Assembly: GCA_022866645.1 (NCBI GenBank)
Contig: JALHUQ010000175.1
Location: 1-5,261 of the forward strand
DNA: 5,261 nt
Origin: Woeseiaceae bacterium
GTDB taxonomy: Bacteria; Pseudomonadota; Gammaproteobacteria; Steroidobacterales; Woeseiaceae
Direction: 5' to 3'
Numbering within the stretch: position 1 is the stretch's first letter; every line of letters begins with the position of its first letter. Shown piece by piece: positions 1 to 5,261 of the stretch. A program made the position numbers and the translations under genes. The notes under the pieces were generated by a model that saw nothing but the letters and a program-made list of their open reading frames with translations, did no database searches and was not told the DNA's origin.

Positions 1-2215
1 AGAACTGCCACACCAGAAGGCGTGCGATTTGCGTCGAGCTTGCGCCCAACACTTTGCGTACACCGATCTCTTTGGTTCGCTGTGTTGCCATGAATGCGGC
101 GAGTCCGAACAGGCCGATCAATGCCAGTGCCAATGCAACGAACGCGAAGATGCCCAGCGCCAGGTTCATGTACTTGAGAATGTTGTAGATATCATCGAAA
201 ACCTCGTCGAGGAAGCGCCCCTGAATCGGGAAATCGGGAATAACGCGTTTCCATATCTCCTCGATGTTTGTGACGGTGTTGATCATGTTGCCGCCGGTAA
301 TGCGAATAGACCCGATACGCAGAGAGTCCGGTGAGTAGTGGTAAAACCAGGCCTTCTCTTCGTTGAATAACCCGACGATGTTCTGCGTCGGTACGACGCC
401 AACAATGACGTACTCCCGTAAAGTCGATTCCGGGTCAGTGCTATACAGACGCATGTTGAGCGCGTCGACGGGCTTGTCGAGACCCAACAGAGGCAGGGCT
501 AATTCGTTGACGAGAATGTTCATCGATTCCAGTTCGTCGCTGCGCTTGTCATTCGCAATGTCATGACTCAGGTTTCTACCCGCCAATATCGGAATATCAT
601 AGGCATCAAGAAACTCTGGCGACATGCTCAGATTCATCAAAGTGATTCCGGTAGCCTCATCGCCCGGAACGGTTGTCAATTCACTATGTGAATTGTTCTG
701 TTCGTACGGTACTTGCGATGTATAAGCAACGACGTCTACATTTGGCAATGCTTCAAGCTCGTGTTGTAAAGTATCGAGTCGATCACTGATGCCCTCAACG
801 TTAAGACGGTCAATGGTATAGATTTCGGAGCGCGGAAAAATATAGCTGCTTTCTATCACTTTTTCGTTTTGAAAGTAGACGATTGCGACCATAGCCAGCA
901 TGAAGGCCGATATAGCAAACTGAGCGCCGATCATGATTGAGCGAACCAAAGATCCCTTCTTGCCTTTTCTTGCGATATCGCGAAGGGCTTCAATCGGATT
1001 GGTTCGCGTAATTAACCAGGCCGGATACAGGCCAGCCAGGATGCCGACCGCGACGGTCGTTAGTAGCAGCCACGGCAGCGTTGCCACGTAGTCCAAAGCC
1101 AGAATCTTGCTTGATGCGTTGTTAAACAGCGGGATAATCATTTCCAGCGCGGCGATCGCAATAAGCATCGCGATTCCCGTAATGACAAGGCTCTCGACAA
1201 GGAATTGGACGAGCAGCTGCGTCTGGGTAGCGCCCATAGTTTTACGCATACCCACTTCGCGAGTGCGGCCCAGGGACTGGGCCGTTGCCAGGTTGGTGTA
1301 GTTGACACAAGCAACAACGAGCACCATGAAACTGAGCAGTGAAATCACCGACATTACTGGCATGCCGATCATGTCCCAAATCGCAATATTGGCATAGGAC
1401 AGAGGATTCACCGTGAGGCTCGCAATCGCATCCCCTTCGTCCTCAGGAGTCAAGCGGTCAAAAATGCCGTTGACCTGATCCTGTAACCAGGCCTGGTCTA
1501 GCGTCGGCGGGAGCAATACATAGGTCATGTCGCCTATCGACAGATTATTCCAGTCGCCAACGGCTGAATCGTAGTCGCGCAGCCTGTCCATCGCTTTGAA
1601 TGGCACGACAACGCCGAATGGCTGATCAGCAACGACCAGCGAATTGAAGTGCGTATTTAGAGGAGGATCTTCAATGACCGCCGTCACTGTGAAGTCGAAT
1701 TTGTTATCAAATGTGATCGTTTCACCAATGACATCGGTCTTGCCGAAATATTTGATGGCCATCCGCTCTGTGAGCAGCAGACCGGAGGGGTCGTCCAGCG
1801 CGGTTGAGTTTCCGTGCAGATAATGGAAATCAAATATTGTCAGTAACTCAGGGTCAGCGAATCTGAGGCCCTCGTAAAAGCCTTCGTCGCCAACAGACAA
1901 CAGGTATTCTTGATTTCTGGTTCTGGCGACCGCCAACGCATCGGTAACGGTAGTCTTGATGATTGGGCCGACAGCCATAAACGTGGAATTGAATTTATCG
2001 ACGCCGACGTTGAGTTCGGGCTTGGCAGTCGAGCCGATTGTGTAAATGTGATCAACATTTGCAAAAGAACGATCGTGCGTATTTTCGTATTCAACCAACA
2101 AACCGCCGAATACGTAGATGGTCAGACCGATGGCAAGACCGGATATATTGATCGCCGCAGAGGACTTGTTTTTGCGAAGGTTTCGCAGCGCGATGATGAT
2201 GTTGTTCCACAGCAT
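1..2215 (-). CDS. ABC transporter permease with duplicated FtsX/MacB core (3' end outside window)
   Basis: Inner-membrane permease of a MacB/FtsX-type (type VII-like) ABC transporter, which probably couples ATP hydrolysis to movement of substrate into or across the periplasm. The ATG at 2213-2215 follows a GGGGA Shine-Dalgarno sequence and gives 738 codons open to the left edge. TM1 is about residues 20-41, followed by a first periplasmic MacB-type domain (about 42-284). TM2 to TM4 lie at about 287-308, 338-361 and 378-401, with the FtsX signature EVGMRKTMGAT at 320-330 and NPIEALR at 406-412. The second half repeats this plan: TM5 about 424-447, a second periplasmic domain (about 448-682), TM6 about 684-706 and a second signature EIGVRKVLGAS at 716-726. 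From memory this family has about 800 residues and eight helices, so TM7, TM8 and roughly 70 residues are missing. It has no fused ATPase, unlike MacB; the ATPase is the gene 31 bases upstream. The fold is secure, the substrate unknown. Confidence 0.93.
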   Translation of the reverse strand, partial: MLWNNIIIALRNLRKNKSSAAINISGLAIGLTIYVFGGLLVEYENTHDRSFANVDHIYTIGSTAKPELNVGVDKFNSTFMAVGPIIKTTVTDALAVARTRNQEYLLSVGDEGFYEGLRFADPELLTIFDFHYLHGNSTALDDPSGLLLTERMAIKYFGKTDVIGETITFDNKFDFTVTAVIEDPPLNTHFNSLVVADQPFGVVVPFKAMDRLRDYDSAVGDWNNLSIGDMTYVLLPPTLDQAWLQDQVNGIFDRLTPEDEGDAIASLTVNPLSYANIAIWDMIGMPVMSVISLLSFMVLVVACVNYTNLATAQSLGRTREVGMRKTMGATQTQLLVQFLVESLVITGIAMLIAIAALEMIIPLFNNASSKILALDYVATLPWLLLTTVAVGILAGLYPAWLITRTNPIEALRDIARKGKKGSLVRSIMIGAQFAISAFMLAMVAIVYFQNEKVIESSYIFPRSEIYTIDRLNVEGISDRLDTLQHELEALPNVDVVAYTSQVPYEQNNSHSELTTVPGDEATGITLMNLSMSPEFLDAYDIPILAGRNLSHDIANDKRSDELESMNILVNELALPLLGLDKPVDALNMRLYSTDPESTLREYVIVGVVPTQNIVGLFNEEKAWFYHYSPDSLRIGSIRITGGNMINTVTNIEEIWKRVIPDFPIQGRFLDEVFDDIYNILKYMNLALGIFAFVALALALIGLFGLAAFMATQRTKEIGVRKVLGASSTQIARLLVWQF

Positions 2216-2246
2216 GATTTTCCCCGATGGTGTCGGTCGTGCAGCC

Positions 2247-2927
2247 TCAGGCTGCGCGTGTGTTTTCTGTGACGACGTGGCCGTCAAACAAATTGACTGT
2301 TCGATGCGCGTAATCCGCGTGAGCAGGGGAGTGCGTGACCATGACGATAGTCGTGCCCTCTTTGTTCAGTGAGCGCAACAACTCCATAACCTCCTGGCCA
2401 TGAACTGAATCGAGATTGCCGGTTGGCTCATCTGCAAGAATCAAGGGCTGATCACCAACCACAGCGCGCGCTACAGCGACACGCTGCTGCTGTCCACCGG
2501 ACAACTGACCTGGCATGTGGTTGGCGCGATGCGCGATGCCCATGCGGTCCATGACAGCGGCGACGCGCTTCTTACGCTCGGCGGCGGGCATGTTGTGGTA
2601 CAGCAATGCGAGCTCGATATTTTCGGAGACGCTGAGTTCGTCGATCAGATTAAAGCTCTGGAAAATAAAGCCGATGTTCTGCTTGCGAATCGCGCTGCGC
2701 TGAGATTCGTTGTACTTGGCAATGTTCTCGTCGAAGAACCAGTAATCTCCGTCGGACGGGTTGTCCAGCATCCCGATAATATTCAGCAGAGTCGATTTTC
2801 CACAGCCCGATGGCCCCCTGATAGCGACGAAGTCGCCCTGGGCGATTTCGAGATTGACGCCGTTAAGTGCGACGGTTTCAACTTCGTCGGTGCTGTAAAC
2901 CTTGTACATATTGTGTAACTTGAGCAT
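2247..2927 (-). CDS. ABC transporter ATP-binding protein, MacB/LolD/FtsE type
   Basis: Cytoplasmic ATPase that powers the neighbouring permease. At 226 residues it is a complete stand-alone nucleotide-binding domain of usual length. All the motifs are present: Walker A GPSGCGKST (38-46), Q-loop glutamine 90 in FIFQSFNL, ABC signature LSGGQQQR (142-149), Walker B LILADEP with catalytic Glu167, D-loop NLD (171-173) and switch His199 in VTHS. The order and the phrase ADEPTGNLDS are typical of the LolD/MacB/FtsE clade, which pairs with FtsX-fold permeases. The ATG at 2925-2927 follows AGGGGA at suitable spacing. The gene starts 44 bases after the adaptor stop and ends 31 bases before the permease start, so the three are probably co-transcribed. 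A LolD role in lipoprotein release is less likely because of the adaptor gene and the duplicated permease. No residue appears defective. Confidence 0.96.
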   Translation of the reverse strand: MLKLHNMYKVYSTDEVETVALNGVNLEIAQGDFVAIRGPSGCGKSTLLNIIGMLDNPSDGDYWFFDENIAKYNESQRSAIRKQNIGFIFQSFNLIDELSVSENIELALLYHNMPAAERKKRVAAVMDRMGIAHRANHMPGQLSGGQQQRVAVARAVVGDQPLILADEPTGNLDSVHGQEVMELLRSLNKEGTTIVMVTHSPAHADYAHRTVNLFDGHVVTENTRAA

Positions 2928-2971
2928 TGCTGTTCCCCTGCTTCTGTTGGGCGTAAGACTGGTGCCGTTGA

Positions 2972-4225
2972 CTAGTTATCGTCGAGAGCCAATCGGTCCA
3001 TGTTGGTGTAGCTGGTATAGGGCGAGGTGATTACCTTCTCGCCGGGCTCCAGCCCGTCGAGCACTTCGATGAATTCTGTATTGCGGCGACCGAGGCGAAC
3101 GCTGCGCCGCACGGCTTCGCTGCCGTCGGGCGCGACGACGAATAGCCAGTTGCCGCCGGTTTCCTGATAGAAAGAGCCGTTCGGAATGAGTATGGCGTCC
3201 GAGTTATCGCCGAGCGTCAGGCGAACTTGCATAGTCTGGCCGCGCCGGAGTCCGGTTGGCTCATCGGCAAGCGTCATATCGACTTCAAACTGACCGGCAT
3301 TGACCTGCGGGTAGATTTTCGAAATCTTGAGAGCAATGTCTTTGCCATTATGCTCGGCGACCGCCGCTTGATGCAGATCTACCCGGCCGAGGTAGAACTC
3401 GTCGATCTTCACATTAAGTTTGTAGCCGTCCGGATCGTCGATTTGTCCCAGTCTTCCGCCGGGTGTGATCGACTGTCCCACATCGATACTGAAGCCTGAG
3501 AGCTTGCCGGCCAGCGGGGCGCGAACATTGAGATCATCGAGATTCTTTTTCGCGAAGCCAAGCCCTGCCTGCAGCTGTCCGCCGGCCTCGCGCAATTGCA
3601 GCAATTGCTGCTCCTGCATGCGCGCATCGGTCGCCTGGCTTTCCAGCGTCACGGTGCGGCGATTCTCGTTATACGTCAACTCGTCCTCGAGCTCTTCGAT
3701 CGTCGAGCGCGACGCGAGATCCTTCGCCACAAGATCCCTTTGCCGCGCAAGGGCCCGATTCAGACGTTTGATCGCATAATCGATTTCGACGAGGTTGCGC
3801 TTGTGTGTGAGGCGATTTTGCTCCAGCTGCAGCTCTATGGTTCGCATGTTATTCAGCTGCTCGGTGACGGCAGCTTCGCGGCCCAAAACTTCCAGCTGCA
3901 GATTGGTATTCGACAGTACAGCGATCAGCTCCCCGGCCTCCACCGCCGCGCCGTCCTCGACCAGCGTTTCCTCTACCCGGCCACCTTCGATTGCATCAAG
4001 GTAGACAGTGCTGCTGGGCACGAGCCGACCACGCAGAGGAATGAAGTCTTCAAAAGTGCCGACCGTTACGGTCGACACAATGATGCGCTGCGAGTTGATG
4101 CTCAGACTGCGACCGCCCAGCAGCGTGTCGACAAACCACCAGCCGAACGCGATGACCAACAATGCCGCCGCGCCATAACCGAGTTTTTTCGACATTGGCG
4201 TCGTCCTGGCGATCTTTCGATCCAT
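2972..4225 (-). CDS. Periplasmic adaptor (HlyD/MFP family) of the ABC efflux system
   Basis: Membrane-fusion protein expected to link the inner-membrane ABC pump to a TolC-like outer-membrane channel. Residue numbers count from the longest frame, ATG at 4291 (439 residues). There is one membrane anchor (about 38-58), a first lipoyl half with GGRVEETLVEDGAAV (103-117), a long helical hairpin rich in Gln, Glu, Arg and Leu (about 133-250), a second lipoyl half with VRAPLAGKLS (256-265) and VGQSI (271-275), then beta-barrel and membrane-proximal domains ending in LEPGEKVITSPY near the C-terminus. No lipobox is seen, so it is anchored by the helix. The start chosen is Met23 (4225), giving 417 residues beginning MDRKIAR. 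Met1 at 4291 has a GAGGAGAT sequence before it, but the predicted sigma-54 transcript starts at about 4292 and would not contain that site. Met33 (4195) is a third option. Met23 itself has only a weak ribosome binding site, so the start is uncertain; the family is not. Confidence 0.93.
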   Translation of the reverse strand: MDRKIARTTPMSKKLGYGAAALLVIAFGWWFVDTLLGGRSLSINSQRIIVSTVTVGTFEDFIPLRGRLVPSSTVYLDAIEGGRVEETLVEDGAAVEAGELIAVLSNTNLQLEVLGREAAVTEQLNNMRTIELQLEQNRLTHKRNLVEIDYAIKRLNRALARQRDLVAKDLASRSTIEELEDELTYNENRRTVTLESQATDARMQEQQLLQLREAGGQLQAGLGFAKKNLDDLNVRAPLAGKLSGFSIDVGQSITPGGRLGQIDDPDGYKLNVKIDEFYLGRVDLHQAAVAEHNGKDIALKISKIYPQVNAGQFEVDMTLADEPTGLRRGQTMQVRLTLGDNSDAILIPNGSFYQETGGNWLFVVAPDGSEAVRRSVRLGRRNTEFIEVLDGLEPGEKVITSPYTSYTNMDRLALDDN

Positions 4226-4302
4226 CGCCTGCCCGGAAATGCCCATGCCAGTCGGATGGGTCTGGTTTTTTAGATTTCTGATCTTCTCCATATCTCCTCT
4301 AT

Positions 4303-4318
4303 AGCAAGTTGTGTGCCA
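4303..4318 (-). promoter_or_regulatory. Sigma-54 (RpoN) -24/-12 promoter of the adaptor-ATPase-permease operon
   Basis: On the minus strand the sequence reads TGGCAC-ACAAC-TTGCT. It matches the sigma-54 consensus TGGCACG-N4-TTGCW at every conserved position except the seventh (A for G), and there are exactly ten bases between the invariant GG (4317-4316) and GC (4305-4304). It points toward the adaptor gene. Placing the C of GC at -12 puts transcription start at about 4292. A sigma-54 activator gene is divergently encoded beside it, which makes a chance match unlikely. Confidence 0.85.
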
Positions 4319-4323
4319 ATATC

Positions 4324-4336
4324 TAAGCTATTGTTT
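4324..4336 (-). promoter_or_regulatory. Possible IHF binding site
   Basis: The minus strand reads AAACAATAGCTTA, one mismatch from the IHF consensus WATCAA-N4-TTR, and it is preceded by an A/T-rich run (4337-4347) as many IHF sites are. It lies between the sigma-54 promoter and the paired dyads, where a bend would bring the activator to the polymerase. The consensus is loose and the site is close to the -24 element, so this is only suggestive. Confidence 0.35.
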
Positions 4337-4370
4337 TTATTAAATATCGAGAATCATCCGGTTCAAAAAC

Positions 4371-4387
4371 TGTACGCTGGCGAACAC
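4371..4387. promoter_or_regulatory. Enhancer-like dyad, promoter-proximal copy
   Basis: TGTACG-CTGG-CGAACAC. The first 16 bases form an inverted repeat (TGTACG against CGAACA, one mismatch) with a four-base centre. Its centre lies about 87 bp upstream of the predicted sigma-54 transcription start. The same 6-4-7 pattern recurs 21 bp away. Probable binding site for a dimer of the adjacent NtrC-type regulator; that protein assignment is inferred. Confidence 0.7.
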
Positions 4388-4391
4388 TAAG

Positions 4392-4408
4392 TGTACGATT
4401 TCGAACAC
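4392..4408. promoter_or_regulatory. Enhancer-like dyad, promoter-distal copy
   Basis: TGTACG-ATTT-CGAACAC has the same outer bases as the copy at 4371-4387 and differs only in the four-base centre. One more flanking base at 4391 extends the dyad to GTGTACG-N4-CGAACAC. The centre is about 108 bp upstream of the predicted operon start. The site ends 18 bases before the regulator's ATG, so occupancy could also affect regulator expression. Confidence 0.7.
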
Positions 4409-4426
4409 CATGAGAGCGCTGAACCC

Positions 4427-5261
4427 ATGACCGCTGGCACGATCCTCATCGTCGACGACGATGAAGATATCCTCGCCGCGAGCCGTCTGCTGCTGCGGCG
4501 CGAATTCGCCGACGACTTGACCTGCAACAACCCGCAGGAAATCCCAACACGACTCGCCGAACGCGACTTCGACGTCGTCTTGCTCGACATGAATTTCGGT
4601 CCCGGGGAGTCGACGGGCAAAGAGGGCCTGCTCTGGCTTGAGAAAATTCTCGAGATCGACCCGGAGATCGTCGTCGTCATGATTACGGCTCATGGCAGCC
4701 TGAACACAGCTGTTCAGGCGATGAAGCGCGGCGCGACCGACTTCATCGCGAAGCCCTGGCAAAACGAAAAGGTCGTCGCGACCGTCTCGGCGGCTATTCA
4801 ACTGCGCAACAGTCGCAAGGAAGCGCGCACCTTGCGTCAGACCAATAAGGTATTGCTCAGGGAGACTGCTGCGGCCGACAGTCAGATCATCGGCGCGTCG
4901 GTCGAAATGCAAAAGTTAATGGACATGGTCAGTCGCGCGGCGCCGACCGATGCCAACGTCCTGATACTGGGCGAAAACGGAACCGGTAAAGAACTCATAG
5001 CCCGCGAATTGCATCGCCAGTCCAAGCGCGCCGACCGCGTTTTCCTCACCATCGATATGGGCTCGATCAGTGAATCATTGTTCGAGTCCGAACTCTTCGG
5101 CCATAAGAAAGGCGCATTCACCGATGCCGGTGAAGACCGCCTGGGCCGTTTTCAGGCGGCCGATGGCGGTACCGTTTTCCTGGACGAAATCGCCAATTTG
5201 CCGTTGCACCTGCAGGCAAAACTGCTACGCGTTCTGGAGCAGCGGCGAGTGACCGCGGTCG
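4427..5261 (+). CDS. Sigma-54-dependent response regulator, NtrC family (3' end outside window)
   Basis: Two-component activator that, when phosphorylated, should assemble at upstream sites and use ATP to open sigma-54 promoters. 278 codons are visible. The receiver (about 5-122) has Asp11 and Asp12, phospho-acceptor Asp54, Thr87 and Lys109 in the KPW motif. A linker helix leads to the AAA+ domain (from about 153), with Walker A GENGTGKE (182-189), the sigma-54-contacting loop written GAFTDA (229-234) instead of GAFTGA, and Walker B GGTVFLDE (247-254). The rest of the AAA+ domain and the expected Fis-type helix-turn-helix lie beyond the edge; full proteins of this class have about 450 residues. 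The ATG at 4427 begins a normal receiver (MTAGTILIVDDDED) but has only a weak Shine-Dalgarno sequence. An in-frame GTG at 4391 is possible but would put coding sequence over the distal dyad. The divergent pump operon with its sigma-54 promoter is the evident target. A sensor kinase gene is expected further right. Confidence 0.95.
   Translation, partial: MTAGTILIVDDDEDILAASRLLLRREFADDLTCNNPQEIPTRLAERDFDVVLLDMNFGPGESTGKEGLLWLEKILEIDPEIVVVMITAHGSLNTAVQAMKRGATDFIAKPWQNEKVVATVSAAIQLRNSRKEARTLRQTNKVLLRETAAADSQIIGASVEMQKLMDMVSRAAPTDANVLILGENGTGKELIARELHRQSKRADRVFLTIDMGSISESLFESELFGHKKGAFTDAGEDRLGRFQAADGGTVFLDEIANLPLHLQAKLLRVLEQRRVTAV

Larger units (their letters stand above)
4292..4426. other. Divergent intergenic control region
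   Basis: 135 bases between the longest adaptor frame and the regulator gene. From left to right it holds the sigma-54 promoter for the minus-strand operon, an A/T-rich segment (about 4319-4348) with a possible IHF site, and two 21-bp-spaced dyads. No convincing sigma-70 promoter for the plus-strand regulator could be picked out by eye, although the A/T-rich segment is the likeliest place. No terminator-like hairpin was seen. Confidence 0.75.

Noticed and set aside
677..695. Perfect inverted repeat CAATTCAC-TAT-GTGAATTG
   Set aside because: It lies inside the second periplasmic domain of the permease, far from any gene start. About one 8-bp inverted repeat with a short loop is expected by chance in a window this size.
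1840..2094. 84-codon minus-strand open frame inside the permease
   Set aside because: It is in a different frame from the permease, which reads without interruption from 2215 to the left edge. It is a shadow and not evidence of a frameshift.
2216..2246. Possible terminator or attenuator between the ATPase and permease genes
   Set aside because: No stem followed by a T-run is seen in the 31-base gap on the transcribed strand. The gap mainly holds the permease ribosome binding site.
2517..2918. 133-codon plus-strand open frame
   Set aside because: It is antisense to the ABC ATPase, whose full motif set is in the minus frame.
3598..3611. 14-bp palindrome GCAGCAATTGCTGC
   Set aside because: It falls in the adaptor hairpin region coding for a Gln/Leu-rich stretch. 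CAG/CTG and CAA/TTG codons produce such palindromes easily.
3596..4273. 225-codon plus-strand open frame
   Set aside because: It is antisense to the adaptor coding sequence, which has clear lipoyl and coiled-coil features. The plus-strand product resembles no family.
4384..4394. 11-bp palindrome ACACTAAGTGT between the two dyads
   Set aside because: It follows from joining the end of one repeat copy to the start of the next with a three-base spacer, so it is not counted as a separate site.
4340..4912. 190-codon open frame on the minus strand overlapping the regulator and the intergenic region
   Set aside because: It lies antisense to a well-supported receiver/AAA+ gene and its translation has no recognisable domain. 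It would also run through the dyads and the A/T-rich control region. It is a by-product of the codon bias of the real gene.

Overview
The window holds most of a divergent locus: a tripartite ABC efflux or export operon on the minus strand, and the start of its probable regulator on the plus strand. The proteins look proteobacterial, most likely gammaproteobacterial. The signs are an MFP/HlyD-type inner-membrane adaptor, a MacB/LolD-type ATPase with a separate FtsX-type permease, and an NtrC-type sigma-54 activator. Base composition is moderately GC-rich with no sharp change. The species cannot be named from the sequence. No RNA gene, insertion sequence, CRISPR array or prophage piece is visible.

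Minus strand, in transcription order: a membrane-anchored periplasmic adaptor (4225 or 4291 down to 2972), an ABC ATPase (2927 to 2247), and a large permease with duplicated FtsX cores that begins at 2215 and runs off the left edge with 738 codons visible. The gaps are 44 and 31 bases, each later gene has its own Shine-Dalgarno sequence, and no terminator lies between them, so this is one operon. The ATPase and permease should form the inner-membrane motor. The adaptor should bridge it to a TolC-like outer-membrane channel that is not in the window.

Plus strand: from 4427 to the right edge is the first 278 codons of a sigma-54-dependent response regulator, with a complete receiver and about half of the AAA+ domain. 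Its partner kinase is not in the window.

The most informative part is the 135-base intergenic region (4292-4426). It holds a near-consensus sigma-54 -24/-12 promoter pointing at the adaptor gene, a possible IHF site, and two copies of a dyad TGTACG-N4-CGAACAC exactly 21 bp apart, centred about 87 and 108 bp upstream of the predicted transcription start. This is the standard layout for activation by an enhancer-binding protein, and the obvious candidate is encoded next door. The second dyad ends 18 bases before the regulator's start codon, so the regulator may also control itself. The predicted transcription start falls one base before the first ATG of the adaptor frame, which suggests that translation really begins at an internal ATG.
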